Positions 1 to 6,498 of a DNA stretch of 50,393 nt are shown here, piece by piece (position 1 is the stretch's first letter; every line of letters starts with the position of its first letter). The stretch is from Chromatium weissei (GTDB lineage Bacteria > Pseudomonadota > Gammaproteobacteria > Chromatiales > Chromatiaceae), in assembly GCF_016583765.1 (NCBI RefSeq), contig NZ_NRRR01000010.1:1-50393 (forward strand). The letters run 5' to 3'. A program made the translations under genes and the position numbers. The notes under the pieces were generated by a model that was not told where the DNA came from, searched no databases, and saw only the letters and a program-made list of their open reading frames with translations.

Positions 1-2
1 CA

Positions 3-47
3 TTGGCGCGTTATGTCGGCGTATTGCAGGAAAAGGATGCGGCATGA
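3..47 (+). CDS. 3' end of an unidentified gene
   Basis: Only the last 14 codons are inside the window, reading LARYVGVLQEKDAA before TGA at 45-47. The stop overlaps an ATG at 44 in ATGA fashion, which suggests that a co-translated gene once followed. That second frame runs only to 79, where the sequence switches to a partition-gene fragment. Family cannot be told from this much sequence. Confidence 0.4.
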   Translation: MARYVGVLQEKDAA

Positions 48-57
48 TCGCATTTGA

Positions 58-135
58 AATCCATTCGCAGTGCTATTGAATCGGATCGTCATACCGGAAC
101 TGGTGAAACAAGCGGAGGAATTGTTTGAGAGATGA
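58..135 (+). pseudogene. 3' fragment of the ParA-partner gene
   Basis: Positions 76-126 repeat almost base for base the 3' end of the complete partition-partner gene at the other end of the window (50256-50306), with one substitution (ATC for ATT). The fragment encodes LNRIVIPELVKQAEELFER and a TGA at 133-135. Its reading frame is closed by TGA at 55-57, so it has no start codon. It looks like the scar of a recombination or of a second partition locus lost from this place. Confidence 0.75.
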
Positions 136-147
136 CTAGCGGCAGCG

Positions 148-555
148 TTAAAGCGGATCAACACACCAGTTCTCAATAACGAGACCGGGATATTTCACAA
201 AGTCCTTCACGTTATTGGTCACCAGTATCACGTTGAGCGCGACTGCATGAGCTGCAATCAACTTATCAAGATGATCTTGTTTACGCTCGCGGGTTGCAAA
301 ACGAATCGAACCATAGGCAACACCAGCAGCCGCATTAAAAGGCAACACCGGAATGTCTTGAATCAAAGCGGCAAGGTGTTCACTTTCCCGCTGCGGATTG
401 GTTGATACCGCCACGCCATACATCAATTCAGCATAGGTAATCGCCGACATCACCACATCACCGACCCGACATTGTGCAAAGCGTTGGGCAATGACTTCTG
501 GCTGATTCTTCATCAAATAAATGCACATATTGGTATCAAGCATATAGCGCGGCAT
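148..555 (-). CDS. vapC: VapC-type PIN-domain ribonuclease toxin
   Basis: A 135-residue PIN-domain toxin. VapC toxins cleave tRNA or rRNA in a metal-dependent way and are neutralised by the adjacent VapB. The acidic PIN residues are visible: D7 in the MLDTN motif, E43 in YAELMYG, D97 in the HLDKLIAAHA helix and D119 near the C-terminus. ATG at 555 was chosen because it overlaps the vapB stop by one base (TAATG), typical of translational coupling; a TTG six bases upstream is less likely. The VapC family is clear; the exact RNA target is not known from sequence. Confidence 0.93.
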   Translation of the reverse strand: MPRYMLDTNMCIYLMKNQPEVIAQRFAQCRVGDVVMSAITYAELMYGVAVSTNPQRESEHLAALIQDIPVLPFNAAAGVAYGSIRFATRERKQDHLDKLIAAHAVALNVILVTNNVKDFVKYPGLVIENWCVDPL

Positions 556-791
556 TACCAAACATCCCGCTCGGTCTGTTCCTGATCGCCCCGCCCTTCA
601 ATCAAAAAGTCAGGAGAGAATTGAGCGAATCGACGCAACACGCCAGACAATGAACGACGTGCGGGGCGTATTCTGAGTTCATCGCCTTCACGTTCAATCT
701 CCAGCTCAATATCGGTGTGTTCATACGCTAGTGCTGCCGGAATCCGCACCGCTTGCGAATTGCCATTCTTAAAAACGCGGGTCGTGTGCAT
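555..791 (-). CDS. vapB: VapB-type AbrB-fold antitoxin
   Basis: A 78-residue antitoxin beginning MHTTRVFKNGNSQAVRIP, the typical start of an AbrB/SpoVT-like swapped-hairpin DNA-binding domain. The C-terminal part (RRFAQFSPDFLIEGRGDQEQTERDVW) is the usual extended segment that wraps the PIN toxin. It lies directly upstream of vapC in the same operon and probably represses its own promoter, which must lie in the 70-base gap shared with the divergent TerD-vWA gene. ATG at 791 is preferred over a TTG at 803 because the AbrB fold starts there. Confidence 0.92.
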   Translation of the reverse strand: MHTTRVFKNGNSQAVRIPAALAYEHTDIELEIEREGDELRIRPARRSLSGVLRRFAQFSPDFLIEGRGDQEQTERDVW

Positions 792-860
792 GGTGATACC
801 CAATAGATGTATGACGGATGTACATTAAACAACTTAGCACATCATTTAGGAAACCAAATC

Positions 861-2093
861 ATGCAACTCACTCGTGGACAACGCCTGCCACTCTCGGCGC
901 TAACGGGTTCGACTTTACGGATTGGTGTTGCGCTGGCGGGCATCAGCGTTGACATTTCCTGCTTTGGTTTGGATGCGCAGGACAAGCTCAGTGATGAGCG
1001 TTACTTGGTGTTCTTTAATCAACCCAGCACACCCTGCGCTGGCATCACACAAATAGAGATCGCGGGATTTAACACCGGCTTTGCACTGGCTCTGGATCGC
1101 TTGCCGCCCAGCATTGTGCGTCTCGTCTTGGTTGCAGCCAGTGACGGACAGGACACCATGCAGCAGTTAACCAGCGGACGCGTGGTGTTCATCGCAGACG
1201 GACAGGATGCAGCAACCTTTGCCTTTCAAGGTCAAGACTTCGCACAGGAAAGAGCGATCATGCTGATTGAGTGCTATCGCAAAGGCGACGGCTGGCGCTT
1301 GGCAGTGATCGGGCAAGGATTCAATGGCGGTCTGGATGCAGTGATCCGGCACTTCGGTGGTGAAGTTGCCGAGAATGCACCTGCATCAATACGGGTCTCA
1401 CTGGAAAAACGACTAGAAACAGAAGCGCCGCATCTGGTCAGTCTCGCTAAGGCAGCCACCATCAGCTTAGAGAAACAGGGACTTCAAACCACAGTGGCAC
1501 GGGTTGGCGTGGTACTCGACGCCAGCGGATCAATGCGGCAACAGTACAAAAGCGGACGGGTGCAGGAATTGCTGGATCGGGTATTACCGCTGGCGCTGCA
1601 CTTTGATGATGACGGCAGCCTCGATGTCTGGGCGTTTGACGATGAACCAATCGTGTTACCGGTGGCGACCACGCACAACATCAGTGGTTATCTCGACAGC
1701 GTTGGTGGTGGCTGGAAGCGTTGGGTTGGTGGCACAAATGACGAACCCAAGGTCATTCGGCAAGTGCTCGATCATTACCGGCAGAATCCTCACGCACCAC
1801 CAGCCTATGTCCTCTTTATCAGTGACGGCGGCGTTCATCAGAATCGCGCCATCACCACCTTAATGGTTGAGGCAGCGCGTTATCCGATTTTCTGGCAGTT
1901 CATGGGTTTAGGCGGACATGGCTACGGGATTCTGGAGAAGCTCGACACCATGAGCGGGCGCGTGATTGATAACTGTGGCTTCTTTGCAGTAGACGACCTG
2001 CACGATCTCAGCGCGGCGCAACTCTATGAACAATTGCTGCGGGAGTTTCCGCACTGGTTACGGCGAGCACGGAATCATGGAATTGTGCGGTGA
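861..2093 (+). CDS. TerD-vWA fusion protein (TerF-like)
   Basis: A 410-residue protein with an N-terminal TerD domain (MQLTRGQRLPLSAL onward, to about residue 185) and a C-terminal von Willebrand A domain. The vWA metal-ion (MIDAS) motif DASGSM lies near residues 219-224, followed by conserved T (GGTND) and D (ISDGG) positions. TerD domains bind calcium and belong to tellurite/stress resistance systems; TerD-vWA fusions are known as TerF-like. No other ter gene is nearby, so this is an isolated copy of uncertain role. The start at 861 was chosen because the TerD domain begins there and an AGGA lies just upstream. Confidence 0.85.
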   Translation: MQLTRGQRLPLSALTGSTLRIGVALAGISVDISCFGLDAQDKLSDERYLVFFNQPSTPCAGITQIEIAGFNTGFALALDRLPPSIVRLVLVAASDGQDTMQQLTSGRVVFIADGQDAATFAFQGQDFAQERAIMLIECYRKGDGWRLAVIGQGFNGGLDAVIRHFGGEVAENAPASIRVSLEKRLETEAPHLVSLAKAATISLEKQGLQTTVARVGVVLDASGSMRQQYKSGRVQELLDRVLPLALHFDDDGSLDVWAFDDEPIVLPVATTHNISGYLDSVGGGWKRWVGGTNDEPKVIRQVLDHYRQNPHAPPAYVLFISDGGVHQNRAITTLMVEAARYPIFWQFMGLGGHGYGILEKLDTMSGRVIDNCGFFAVDDLHDLSAAQLYEQLLREFPHWLRRARNHGIVR

Positions 2094-2461
2094 TGAATCC
2101 AGTGCAACCCATCATCATTCGGCATGATCCCAGCACCGAAGTCTTCACTGCTGAACGTTGCCACATTACTGAATTATCCAATTCAACCAGCGATGAACCG
2201 CTTTCAATTGCCAGTGCTCGTGTTGCACCGGGAATCACCACCTGCTGGCATTCTCTAACTGACACCGTTGAACGCTATGTCATCGTTTCTGGGCAAGGCG
2301 TAATTGAAATCGGTGATCTGCCACCGCAGCATTTAACCCGCTTCGATGTCGCTATCATTCCAGCCGGATGCAAGCAACGCATCACCAACACTGGAACGAC
2401 TGACCTGTTATTCCTTGCCTTATGCACACCGCGATTCCTGCCCAGCGCCTATGTTGATTGA
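2093..2461 (+). CDS. small cupin-fold protein
   Basis: A 122-residue protein with a single cupin barrel: the HSLTDTVERYVIVSGQG block resembles cupin motif 1 (H...E..Y.l.G.G) and FDVAIIPAGCKQRITNTG resembles motif 2. The metal ligands are reduced compared with classical cupins. Its ATG overlaps the stop of the TerD-vWA gene by one base (TGATG), so the two are translationally coupled. Substrate and role cannot be told; small cupins of this kind are often sugar- or metal-binding accessory proteins. Confidence 0.75.
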   Translation: MNPVQPIIIRHDPSTEVFTAERCHITELSNSTSDEPLSIASARVAPGITTCWHSLTDTVERYVIVSGQGVIEIGDLPPQHLTRFDVAIIPAGCKQRITNTGTTDLLFLALCTPRFLPSAYVD

Positions 2462-2580
2462 TTCACTGTACTGAATGCACCACGTCTGAATCACCCAATC
2501 CCTGCACGATCAATTCAGCGCATTTATTGCGAACATTTCATCGTTATTCATAATTGACCTCGGTTGCTGTGGAATTGATT

Positions 2581-3081
2581 TCAATCTATCGTCAGCATTT
2601 GGATCGTGGCGATGGGCAAATACAGCTTGTGTCCGTCCGCCTGTAACGGCATAAACCCGAAGCGTTGATAAAAACCTACCGCATCCGGTTTGCTGTCCAC
2701 GACCACACATTGCACTCCGATACTGTCAGCAGCGCGTAAGGCTTGCTTCAGGGCATGGATCAGCAGTCGTGAACCGATACGTTGACCAGTGGCACGGGCA
2801 GTCCGGTCACTGGCAAGGCGACCGATCAACACGGCTGGAATCGGATAACGCGGCAGACGGCGGGCATGATCTGGCGGGAATTCGGCATGAAGCACGGAAG
2901 CCGCTGATAAGGTGGAATAACCCACGACTCGGTTCACTGCATTGACTGCAACATAAACCCGCACCACCTGCTGCCGTTGTCCTTGCATGGCGTAACGGTG
3001 CAGGTATTCATCCAATTGCGCATTTCCACTTTGAAATCCACGCCGCTCATGCCGAGCCGGATCAAGTCGTTCAATCTTCAT
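2581..3081 (-). CDS. GNAT acetyltransferase toxin (TacT/AtaT-like)
   Basis: A 166-residue GNAT-family N-acetyltransferase. Known relatives paired with DUF1778 antitoxins acetylate the amino group of charged tRNA and block translation. Seen here: the acetyl-CoA pyrophosphate loop region RTARATGQRIGSRLL and the C-terminal VDSKPDAVGFYQRFGFMPL typical of this toxin family. It overlaps the upstream antitoxin gene by 11 bases. ATG at 3081 was preferred over an upstream in-frame start because the extra residues would fully overlap antitoxin coding sequence and show no family features. Confidence 0.9.
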   Translation of the reverse strand: MKIERLDPARHERRGFQSGNAQLDEYLHRYAMQGQRQQVVRVYVAVNAVNRVVGYSTLSAASVLHAEFPPDHARRLPRYPIPAVLIGRLASDRTARATGQRIGSRLLIHALKQALRAADSIGVQCVVVDSKPDAVGFYQRFGFMPLQADGHKLYLPIATIQMLTID

Positions 3082-3325
3082 TGCGCCACGCTTGACGCAG
3101 GGCAGCAGTGGGCGGCGGCGGCTCGTCCAATGTGCGCAGAAAGTCGCGCCATTCTTCAGCGTTGAGCACGAAATGCTGGTGGGTTTGCAGAATGTCACGC
3201 GCCCGATCCAGTGCCGCATTCAGCACCAGTGCGCTCAGAGTGTTACCACTGATTTCTGCTGCTTGCTGGAGTAACTGTTTGGCAGTAGCAGGGAGACGGA
3301 GGTCGAGACGGTTGCTTTCAGCCAT
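3071..3325 (-). CDS. DUF1778-family antitoxin (TacA-like)
   Basis: An 84-residue ribbon-helix-helix antitoxin: MAESNRLDLRLPATAKQLLQQAAEISGNTLSALVLNAALDRA is the characteristic DUF1778 N-terminal DNA-binding part, and the C-terminal LNAEEWRDFLRTLDEPPPP segment is the portion that clamps the GNAT toxin. It precedes and overlaps the GNAT gene and probably autoregulates the operon. A second in-frame ATG three codons upstream (3334) is an alternative start. Confidence 0.9.
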   Translation of the reverse strand: MAESNRLDLRLPATAKQLLQQAAEISGNTLSALVLNAALDRARDILQTHQHFVLNAEEWRDFLRTLDEPPPPTAALRQAWRNED

Positions 3326-3339
3326 GTGCTGCATCCATA

Positions 3340-3359
3340 CGGTGTATTTCTGTACAGTA
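3340..3359 (-). promoter_or_regulatory. possible LexA-like operator before the GNAT operon
   Basis: On the minus strand, 15 to 34 bases before the antitoxin ATG, the sequence reads TACTGTACAGAAATACACCG. It shares the TACTGTA...ATACA core with the enterobacterial LexA box but lacks the final CAG. It also contains the palindrome CTGTACAG (3350-3357), which could equally be the operator of the RHH antitoxin. Assignment is by eye only. Confidence 0.3.
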
Positions 3360-3410
3360 TAGCGGCACTGTTGCGGTGATTGCCCCGACATTGCTGCCGG
3401 GGCGAAAGGG

Positions 3411-4142
3411 TTAATGGAGTGGTTTGGGCAGCATGACGGCGAATTGCTCAACCCGAGTCTTTGCCAGCGGATAAATGCTGTAATACGGCAACCGTTCATT
3501 CATCCCGTCCAACAGCGCCTTCTCAGCAATCACTTCTGCACTGGTGAGACGCGCAATCTGTGCGGCGGTTAAACGATCACGTAGACCAGCATCGACTTTC
3601 TCAGTTGGAAACAAAGCGCGGTATTCCATTCGGGTGATGATCGCGTAATAACGTTCAGCGTGTTGACTGCCCTGCGCCTTAGCGTAATTCACGAATTGAC
3701 GAATGACACTAGACAATTCACGGCGGGTTGTTTTCCCAGTTGACCGTTGCGCTTTCCAATCCAATTCCAATTGCTGATAACGGACGCGCTCGAGTTCAGT
3801 GATCGCCTTCCTGAACGCCTTGACCAGTGCGACCTTGAACCCGATGACGATCTCGTTATTCCGAAACAGGGTGATGGCAAAAGTGGCTTGATCCTCGGTG
3901 AGCACCGCGTATTCCGTTGGAGAACCGCCGCCGTGTGCTCTCTTTTCCACTTGGATTTGAAATCTGAGTGGCGCAAATGCCTCGAAGTGAGATTGATGCT
4001 TGCGGATTGTTTTGATGACGCTGGCGTGACTCAACTCGCAGCCCTCGGCAATGGCGATGCTGGTGGTGAATGCCTGTTTGCCTTTGATCTCGACCAGAGC
4101 TTGAGATCGGCGTGGTTTCCGAATAGCGTTTGACGTTGCCAT
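3411..4142 (-). CDS. Rha-family phage regulatory protein
   Basis: A 243-residue protein. The N-terminal part (QALVEIKGKQAFTTSIAIAEGCELSHASVIKTIRKHQSHFEAFAPLRFQIQ...EYAVLTEDQATFAITLFRNN) is a Rha domain, found in lambdoid phage regulators that interfere with infection when host IHF is missing. The C-terminal region is helical (LERVRYQQLELDWKAQRS) and unassigned. ATG at 4142 has a GAGG nine bases upstream; an ATG at 4160 is possible. It stands alone between the GNAT pair and the adenine-poor region and marks phage-derived material. Confidence 0.85.
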   Translation of the reverse strand: MATSNAIRKPRRSQALVEIKGKQAFTTSIAIAEGCELSHASVIKTIRKHQSHFEAFAPLRFQIQVEKRAHGGGSPTEYAVLTEDQATFAITLFRNNEIVIGFKVALVKAFRKAITELERVRYQQLELDWKAQRSTGKTTRRELSSVIRQFVNYAKAQGSQHAERYYAIITRMEYRALFPTEKVDAGLRDRLTAAQIARLTSAEVIAEKALLDGMNERLPYYSIYPLAKTRVEQFAVMLPKPLH

Positions 4143-4270
4143 GATTTGAACCTCGTTCACAGGTTGATGTTGTGGAAGTCGCCCACCGGTACGTTCCCGC
4201 GTATCAGTGGACGCAACAATTATATCAAAATCAGTCTGTTAGTTCATTATTCCGCATTTTATTCTGAGCC

Positions 4271-4309
4271 TTATGCGGTGTCCTCCGCTCTTTCCGTAGC
4301 GTCTTCTTT
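4271..4309 (+). repeat. 39-base direct repeat, copy A
   Basis: An exact 39-base copy of 4467-4505, starting TTATGCGGTGTCC and ending GCGTCTTCTTT, lies 196 bases upstream of it. Copy A is followed by ordinary sequence whose parallel reading frame stops soon after. Copy B leads straight into the adenine-free coding region. The 4143-4449 gap otherwise contains no convincing gene. Confidence 0.85.
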
Positions 4310-4393
4310 ATGCGAGGCACCTTGAGGCATCGTAGGTTGCGCTCGCGCAAGTGTTGCACCAAAGGCGAAGACTGAAGTGGCGAGCGCGGACAC

Positions 4394-4449
4394 GAAAAAG
4401 CCGCGCAAACACCTTCCTCAGATTTGAGCATCGTGGCAGCGGCTTTTTC
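4394..4449. repeat. 11-base inverted repeat with 34-base loop
   Basis: GAAAAAGCCGC at 4394-4404 is the exact reverse complement of GCGGCTTTTTC at 4439-4449. The right arm ends immediately before the ATG of the first adenine-poor gene at 4450. It could be a stem-loop that controls translation start, a terminator for a small transcript, or a protein-binding site. The loop is long for a rho-independent terminator. Confidence 0.6.
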
Positions 4450-5226
4450 ATGTCTCAGCTTAAAAGTTATGCGGTGTCCTCCGCTCTTTCCGTAGCGTCT
4501 TCTTTGTGCCGGGCTTGTTGTGGTCTCCAGTGTGTGGTTTCCGTTGCGTCCCGTGTTTTGTCTGGTGCTCCGTGGTTGTGCCGGGTTTGTTGTCCTCGTT
4601 TTGTCCTTTCGTGTTGTGCCCTCGTTTTGCGCCCGTGTTTTCCGTCTTTCTGTTTGTTTTTGCTTGCTTTTTTCTCTTTTTTGTGGCATTCTTGTCTTGT
4701 GGTTTGGGGGGCTGTCCCCCGCCCCGTTGCCCGGTCGGTTTCCGGTGCTTTTCTCTGGTGGTGTCTCGTGGTTTCTCTCTCTCTTTTCCCGTCTGCGTTG
4801 TCGTTCCTTTCTCCTGTTGTCTCTGGCGCTTTCTCCTCTGTCTGTGGGCGTTGGCGTGCTGCGCCGTGGCGGTCGGTTGTCGGTTCCGCTCTCCGCTTTG
4901 GTGCGGTTGCGTGGTTTGTTCGTCCGTCGCCGCGTTCGTTCTCTGGTTTCGTGTTGGTTGCGGTGTTTCCTTCTGCTGTTGCCGCTGCGCCTTTTGCCGG
5001 TGCGGGCGCTGCTTTTGTCGGTCGTTCGTTGGCGTTGCGTCCGGTTTCGCCTTTTGGTGTCTCTCCCTTTGTTTCCGGTTCTCCGGCCGCCGTCGCTGTT
5101 TCGGTTCCGGTTTCAGCGTGGGCGGTTCCTGTTGCCTCCGCGCCTGTGTTGTTTCCCCGTGTTTGGTCGGTTCCTTCGGCGCGTCGTCCTTTTGCGGGTG
5201 CGCGTCCGTCGTCTTTTGCCGGTTAG
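4450..5226 (+). CDS. adenine-poor gene A, hydrophobic low-complexity protein
   Basis: A 258-residue reading frame starting at ATG 4450. After about codon 19 it is almost wholly made of codons without A, so the protein consists of Phe, Leu, Ser, Cys, Trp, Pro, Arg, Val, Ala and Gly, apart from one Gln and one His. Because every stop codon contains A, open frames here mean little by themselves. The frame choice rests on GNN-rich codon periodicity in the second half (PFAGAGAAFVGRSL...) and on its TAG at 5224-5226, one of only seven A positions in the region. The middle is very hydrophobic (Phe/Leu/Cys/Trp), perhaps membrane-associated. No family recognised. Confidence 0.45.
   Translation: MSQLKSYAVSSALSVASSLCRACCGLQCVVSVASRVLSGAPWLCRVCCPRFVLSCCALVLRPCFPSFCLFLLAFFSFLWHSCLVVWGAVPRPVARSVSGAFLWWCLVVSLSLFPSALSFLSPVVSGAFSSVCGRWRAAPWRSVVGSALRFGAVAWFVRPSPRSFSGFVLVAVFPSAVAAAPFAGAGAAFVGRSLALRPVSPFGVSPFVSGSPAAVAVSVPVSAWAVPVASAPVLFPRVWSVPSARRPFAGARPSSFAG
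4467..4505 (+). repeat. 39-base direct repeat, copy B
   Basis: This exact copy of 4271-4309 is inside the 5' part of adenine-poor gene A. It still contains A residues, and the adenine-free stretch begins at its right-hand end. The repeat therefore marks the left boundary of the composition change. Confidence 0.85.
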
Positions 5227-5233
5227 TTTTGGT

Positions 5234-5249
5234 GCCCCCTTTGGGGGGC
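5234..5249. repeat. GC-rich hairpin between the two adenine-poor genes
   Basis: GCCCCC, a TTT loop, then GGGGGGC form a short perfect hairpin eight bases after the TAG of gene A and about 20 bases before the likely GTG start of the SLOG-like gene. It may couple or separate translation of the two frames. No U-run follows, so it is not a standard terminator. Confidence 0.45.
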
Positions 5250-5267
5250 TGCCTTTGGGGGTGTTCT

Positions 5268-5879
5268 GTGTCGGTTCTCGTTGTTTCTGGTTCTCGTGTG
5301 TTGTCGCCGGCGTTGGCGGTGTCGGTTCGCTCGGTGGTGTCCGCTGCTGTCGTTTCTGGTTGCCGTGTTTCTGTGGGTTGTGCCGCTGGCGCTGATTCGG
5401 TCGCGGTGTCTTCTGCGTTGGCTGCCGGTGGCGGTTCGTTGCTCTCGGTGTTCGCGGTCGGCGGTTCCTGTGGTTCTGGTTTTGCCGGGCGCTTGTCTGC
5501 TGTTGCGGGTGTCCGCTCGGCGTTGGCTGCTGGCGCGGCGGTGTCGTGGTGGGCGGGTGGCTCGGTTGCCGTTCCGTTGCGCGGTCGTCTTGCTGCTCGG
5601 TCGCTCGCGTGTGTTCGCTCGGCGGTGGGTGTGTCGCGTTCGGTTGTGGTTGGTTTTGTTGTTGCTCCGCCGCCGCGTCCTTTTGGTTCGGGTGCGTGGC
5701 CGTCTTGTGGTTCGGGTTCGTGGTCGTCGTTGGCGGCTGCTGCTCGGCTTGGGTTGCCCGTGTTCGTGTTCCCTGCCAGTGGTTTTGCCTTGCCGTTGCT
5801 CGGTGCGGGTGCGTGGTCGCCGGTCGTGTCGGGTTCGTTGTGTGGGTCGTGGCGCTGGGTTCCTGCCGCGTTGTTTTAG
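5268..5879 (+). CDS. DprA/SLOG-like nucleotide-binding protein with almost no adenine in its gene
   Basis: A 203-residue protein. The order of motifs fits a DprA/SLOG Rossmann-like domain: VVSGSR near the start, then VGCAAGADSVAV, an LRGRLAARSLACVRSA helix, VVGFVVAPPPRP, and finally GSGSWSSLAAAARLGLPVFVFPASG. SLOG domains bind nucleotides or nucleotide-like ligands. The gene contains three A residues: in the only Asp codon (GAT at 5394, in GCAAGADS), one AGT Ser codon (5778) and the TAG stop. GTG 5268 is the likely start, with GGGGG 6 bases upstream; no ATG exists. It follows gene A by 41 bases. The motif match is by eye; weak homology is possible. Confidence 0.65.
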   Translation: MSVLVVSGSRVLSPALAVSVRSVVSAAVVSGCRVSVGCAAGADSVAVSSALAAGGGSLLSVFAVGGSCGSGFAGRLSAVAGVRSALAAGAAVSWWAGGSVAVPLRGRLAARSLACVRSAVGVSRSVVVGFVVAPPPRPFGSGAWPSCGSGSWSSLAAAARLGLPVFVFPASGFALPLLGAGAWSPVVSGSLCGSWRWVPAALF

Positions 5880-5887
5880 GTGTTGCA

Positions 5888-5905
5888 GGGCGGCTAACGC
5901 CGCCC
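5888..5905. repeat. hairpin after the SLOG-like gene
   Basis: GGGCGGC and GCCGCCC form a seven-base stem with a TAAC loop, eight bases after the SLOG-like TAG. Normal A content returns from here on. No T-run follows, so transcription may continue into the gene at 5952. Confidence 0.5.
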
Positions 5906-5951
5906 CTGCTACGCGGGCGCGGCTTTTCATCACAAGAAGAGGAAGATCAAG

Positions 5952-6272
5952 ATGTATGATGAATATGGTTATTTCACGAATAAGACCACCCGTCAGCAAT
6001 ATCGTGAGTATCGGAAATTGGCGCGGTGGTGGATGTCGAATGAAGCGGCACAATCAGGCGATCATCCGGGTTATCCGCCCAATGATGTTTATTGGGCATT
6101 TACCAATTTGTTCTTGCCATTAAAGAAAGACCCGCTGGATTACACTGTCGATCCTATTCCAGATGATGATTTGATTTCAGTGTTTGGATGCAATCCACCT
6201 GAAGAACCGACTCTGCCGTATATCAGACATTTACAGAATGAGCTTTGGTATATAAAGAACATTCTTTGGTGA
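5952..6272 (+). CDS. small conserved-looking protein of unknown function
   Basis: A 106-residue, Tyr/Trp/Pro-rich soluble protein beginning MYDEYGYFTNKTTRQQYREYRKLARWW. It has a good ribosome site (AGAGGAAG) eight bases before the ATG and a rho-independent terminator about 20 bases after its stop, so it is a real gene. Normal base composition distinguishes it sharply from its upstream neighbours, although it may share their transcript. I recognise no family. Confidence 0.7.
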   Translation: MYDEYGYFTNKTTRQQYREYRKLARWWMSNEAAQSGDHPGYPPNDVYWAFTNLFLPLKKDPLDYTVDPIPDDDLISVFGCNPPEEPTLPYIRHLQNELWYIKNILW

Positions 6273-6292
6273 GATTGAAAGCATTATTGATA

Positions 6293-6317
6293 CCCGCCAC
6301 TCGGCGGGTTTTTCTTT
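6293..6317 (+). terminator. rho-independent terminator
   Basis: CCCGCC, a four-base loop, GGCGGG and then TTTTTCTTT form a classical intrinsic terminator 21 bases after the stop of the 106-residue gene. Confidence 0.9.
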
Positions 6318-6327
6318 GGAGTGAAAC

Positions 6328-6486
6328 ATGCTGAATCGCAACATGAAAGGCGTTCAATATGCGATGTGAAGATTGCTCGTTATCTCCATTGCGGAATATG
6401 ATGAAATTGAGCATGACGGGTATAGAAAGAACATCTTGTTCTTATCAATCGCCCCGTTGATAACGAGGCATCATTCTAAACAATAG
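6328..6486 (+). pseudogene. small reading frame interrupted by one TGA
   Basis: ATG 6328 follows a GGAG ribosome site, but TGA closes the frame after 13 codons (6367-6369). The same frame then stays open for 38 codons (RLLVISIAEYDEIEHDGYRKNILFLS...) to TAG 6484-6486, just before the next gene. It may be a decayed small gene or two tiny frames. No family recognised. Confidence 0.3.
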
Positions 6487-6498
6487 GGATTGAAATCA

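Noticed and set aside
1504..1863. 119-codon forward frame inside the TerD-vWA gene
   Set aside because: It overlaps the vWA domain coding sequence in another frame and shows no domain or start signal.
4231..4689. Minus-strand 152-codon Lys/Arg-rich frame
   Set aside because: Partly a side effect of the same base bias and crosses both direct repeats; no domain visible.
4506..5267. Other + strand frames across the adenine-free region (Cys/Phe-rich, Leu/Arg-rich)
   Set aside because: All frames are open because stop codons need A. Frame 1 was preferred by codon pattern and TAG position, frame 0 only from 5268 where the SLOG motifs begin.
4271..5880. Diversity-generating retroelement explanation for adenine loss
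   Set aside because: No reverse transcriptase gene in the window, and the two 39-base repeats do not differ at A positions.
5888..5905. Terminator after the SLOG-like gene
   Set aside because: The stem is strong but no T-run follows, so it was listed only as a hairpin.
5223..6053. Long minus-strand frame of 276 codons rich in Arg, Thr and Asn
   Set aside because: The minus strand is almost free of T there, so stops are nearly impossible. The product is low complexity and the + strand carries the DprA/SLOG motifs.
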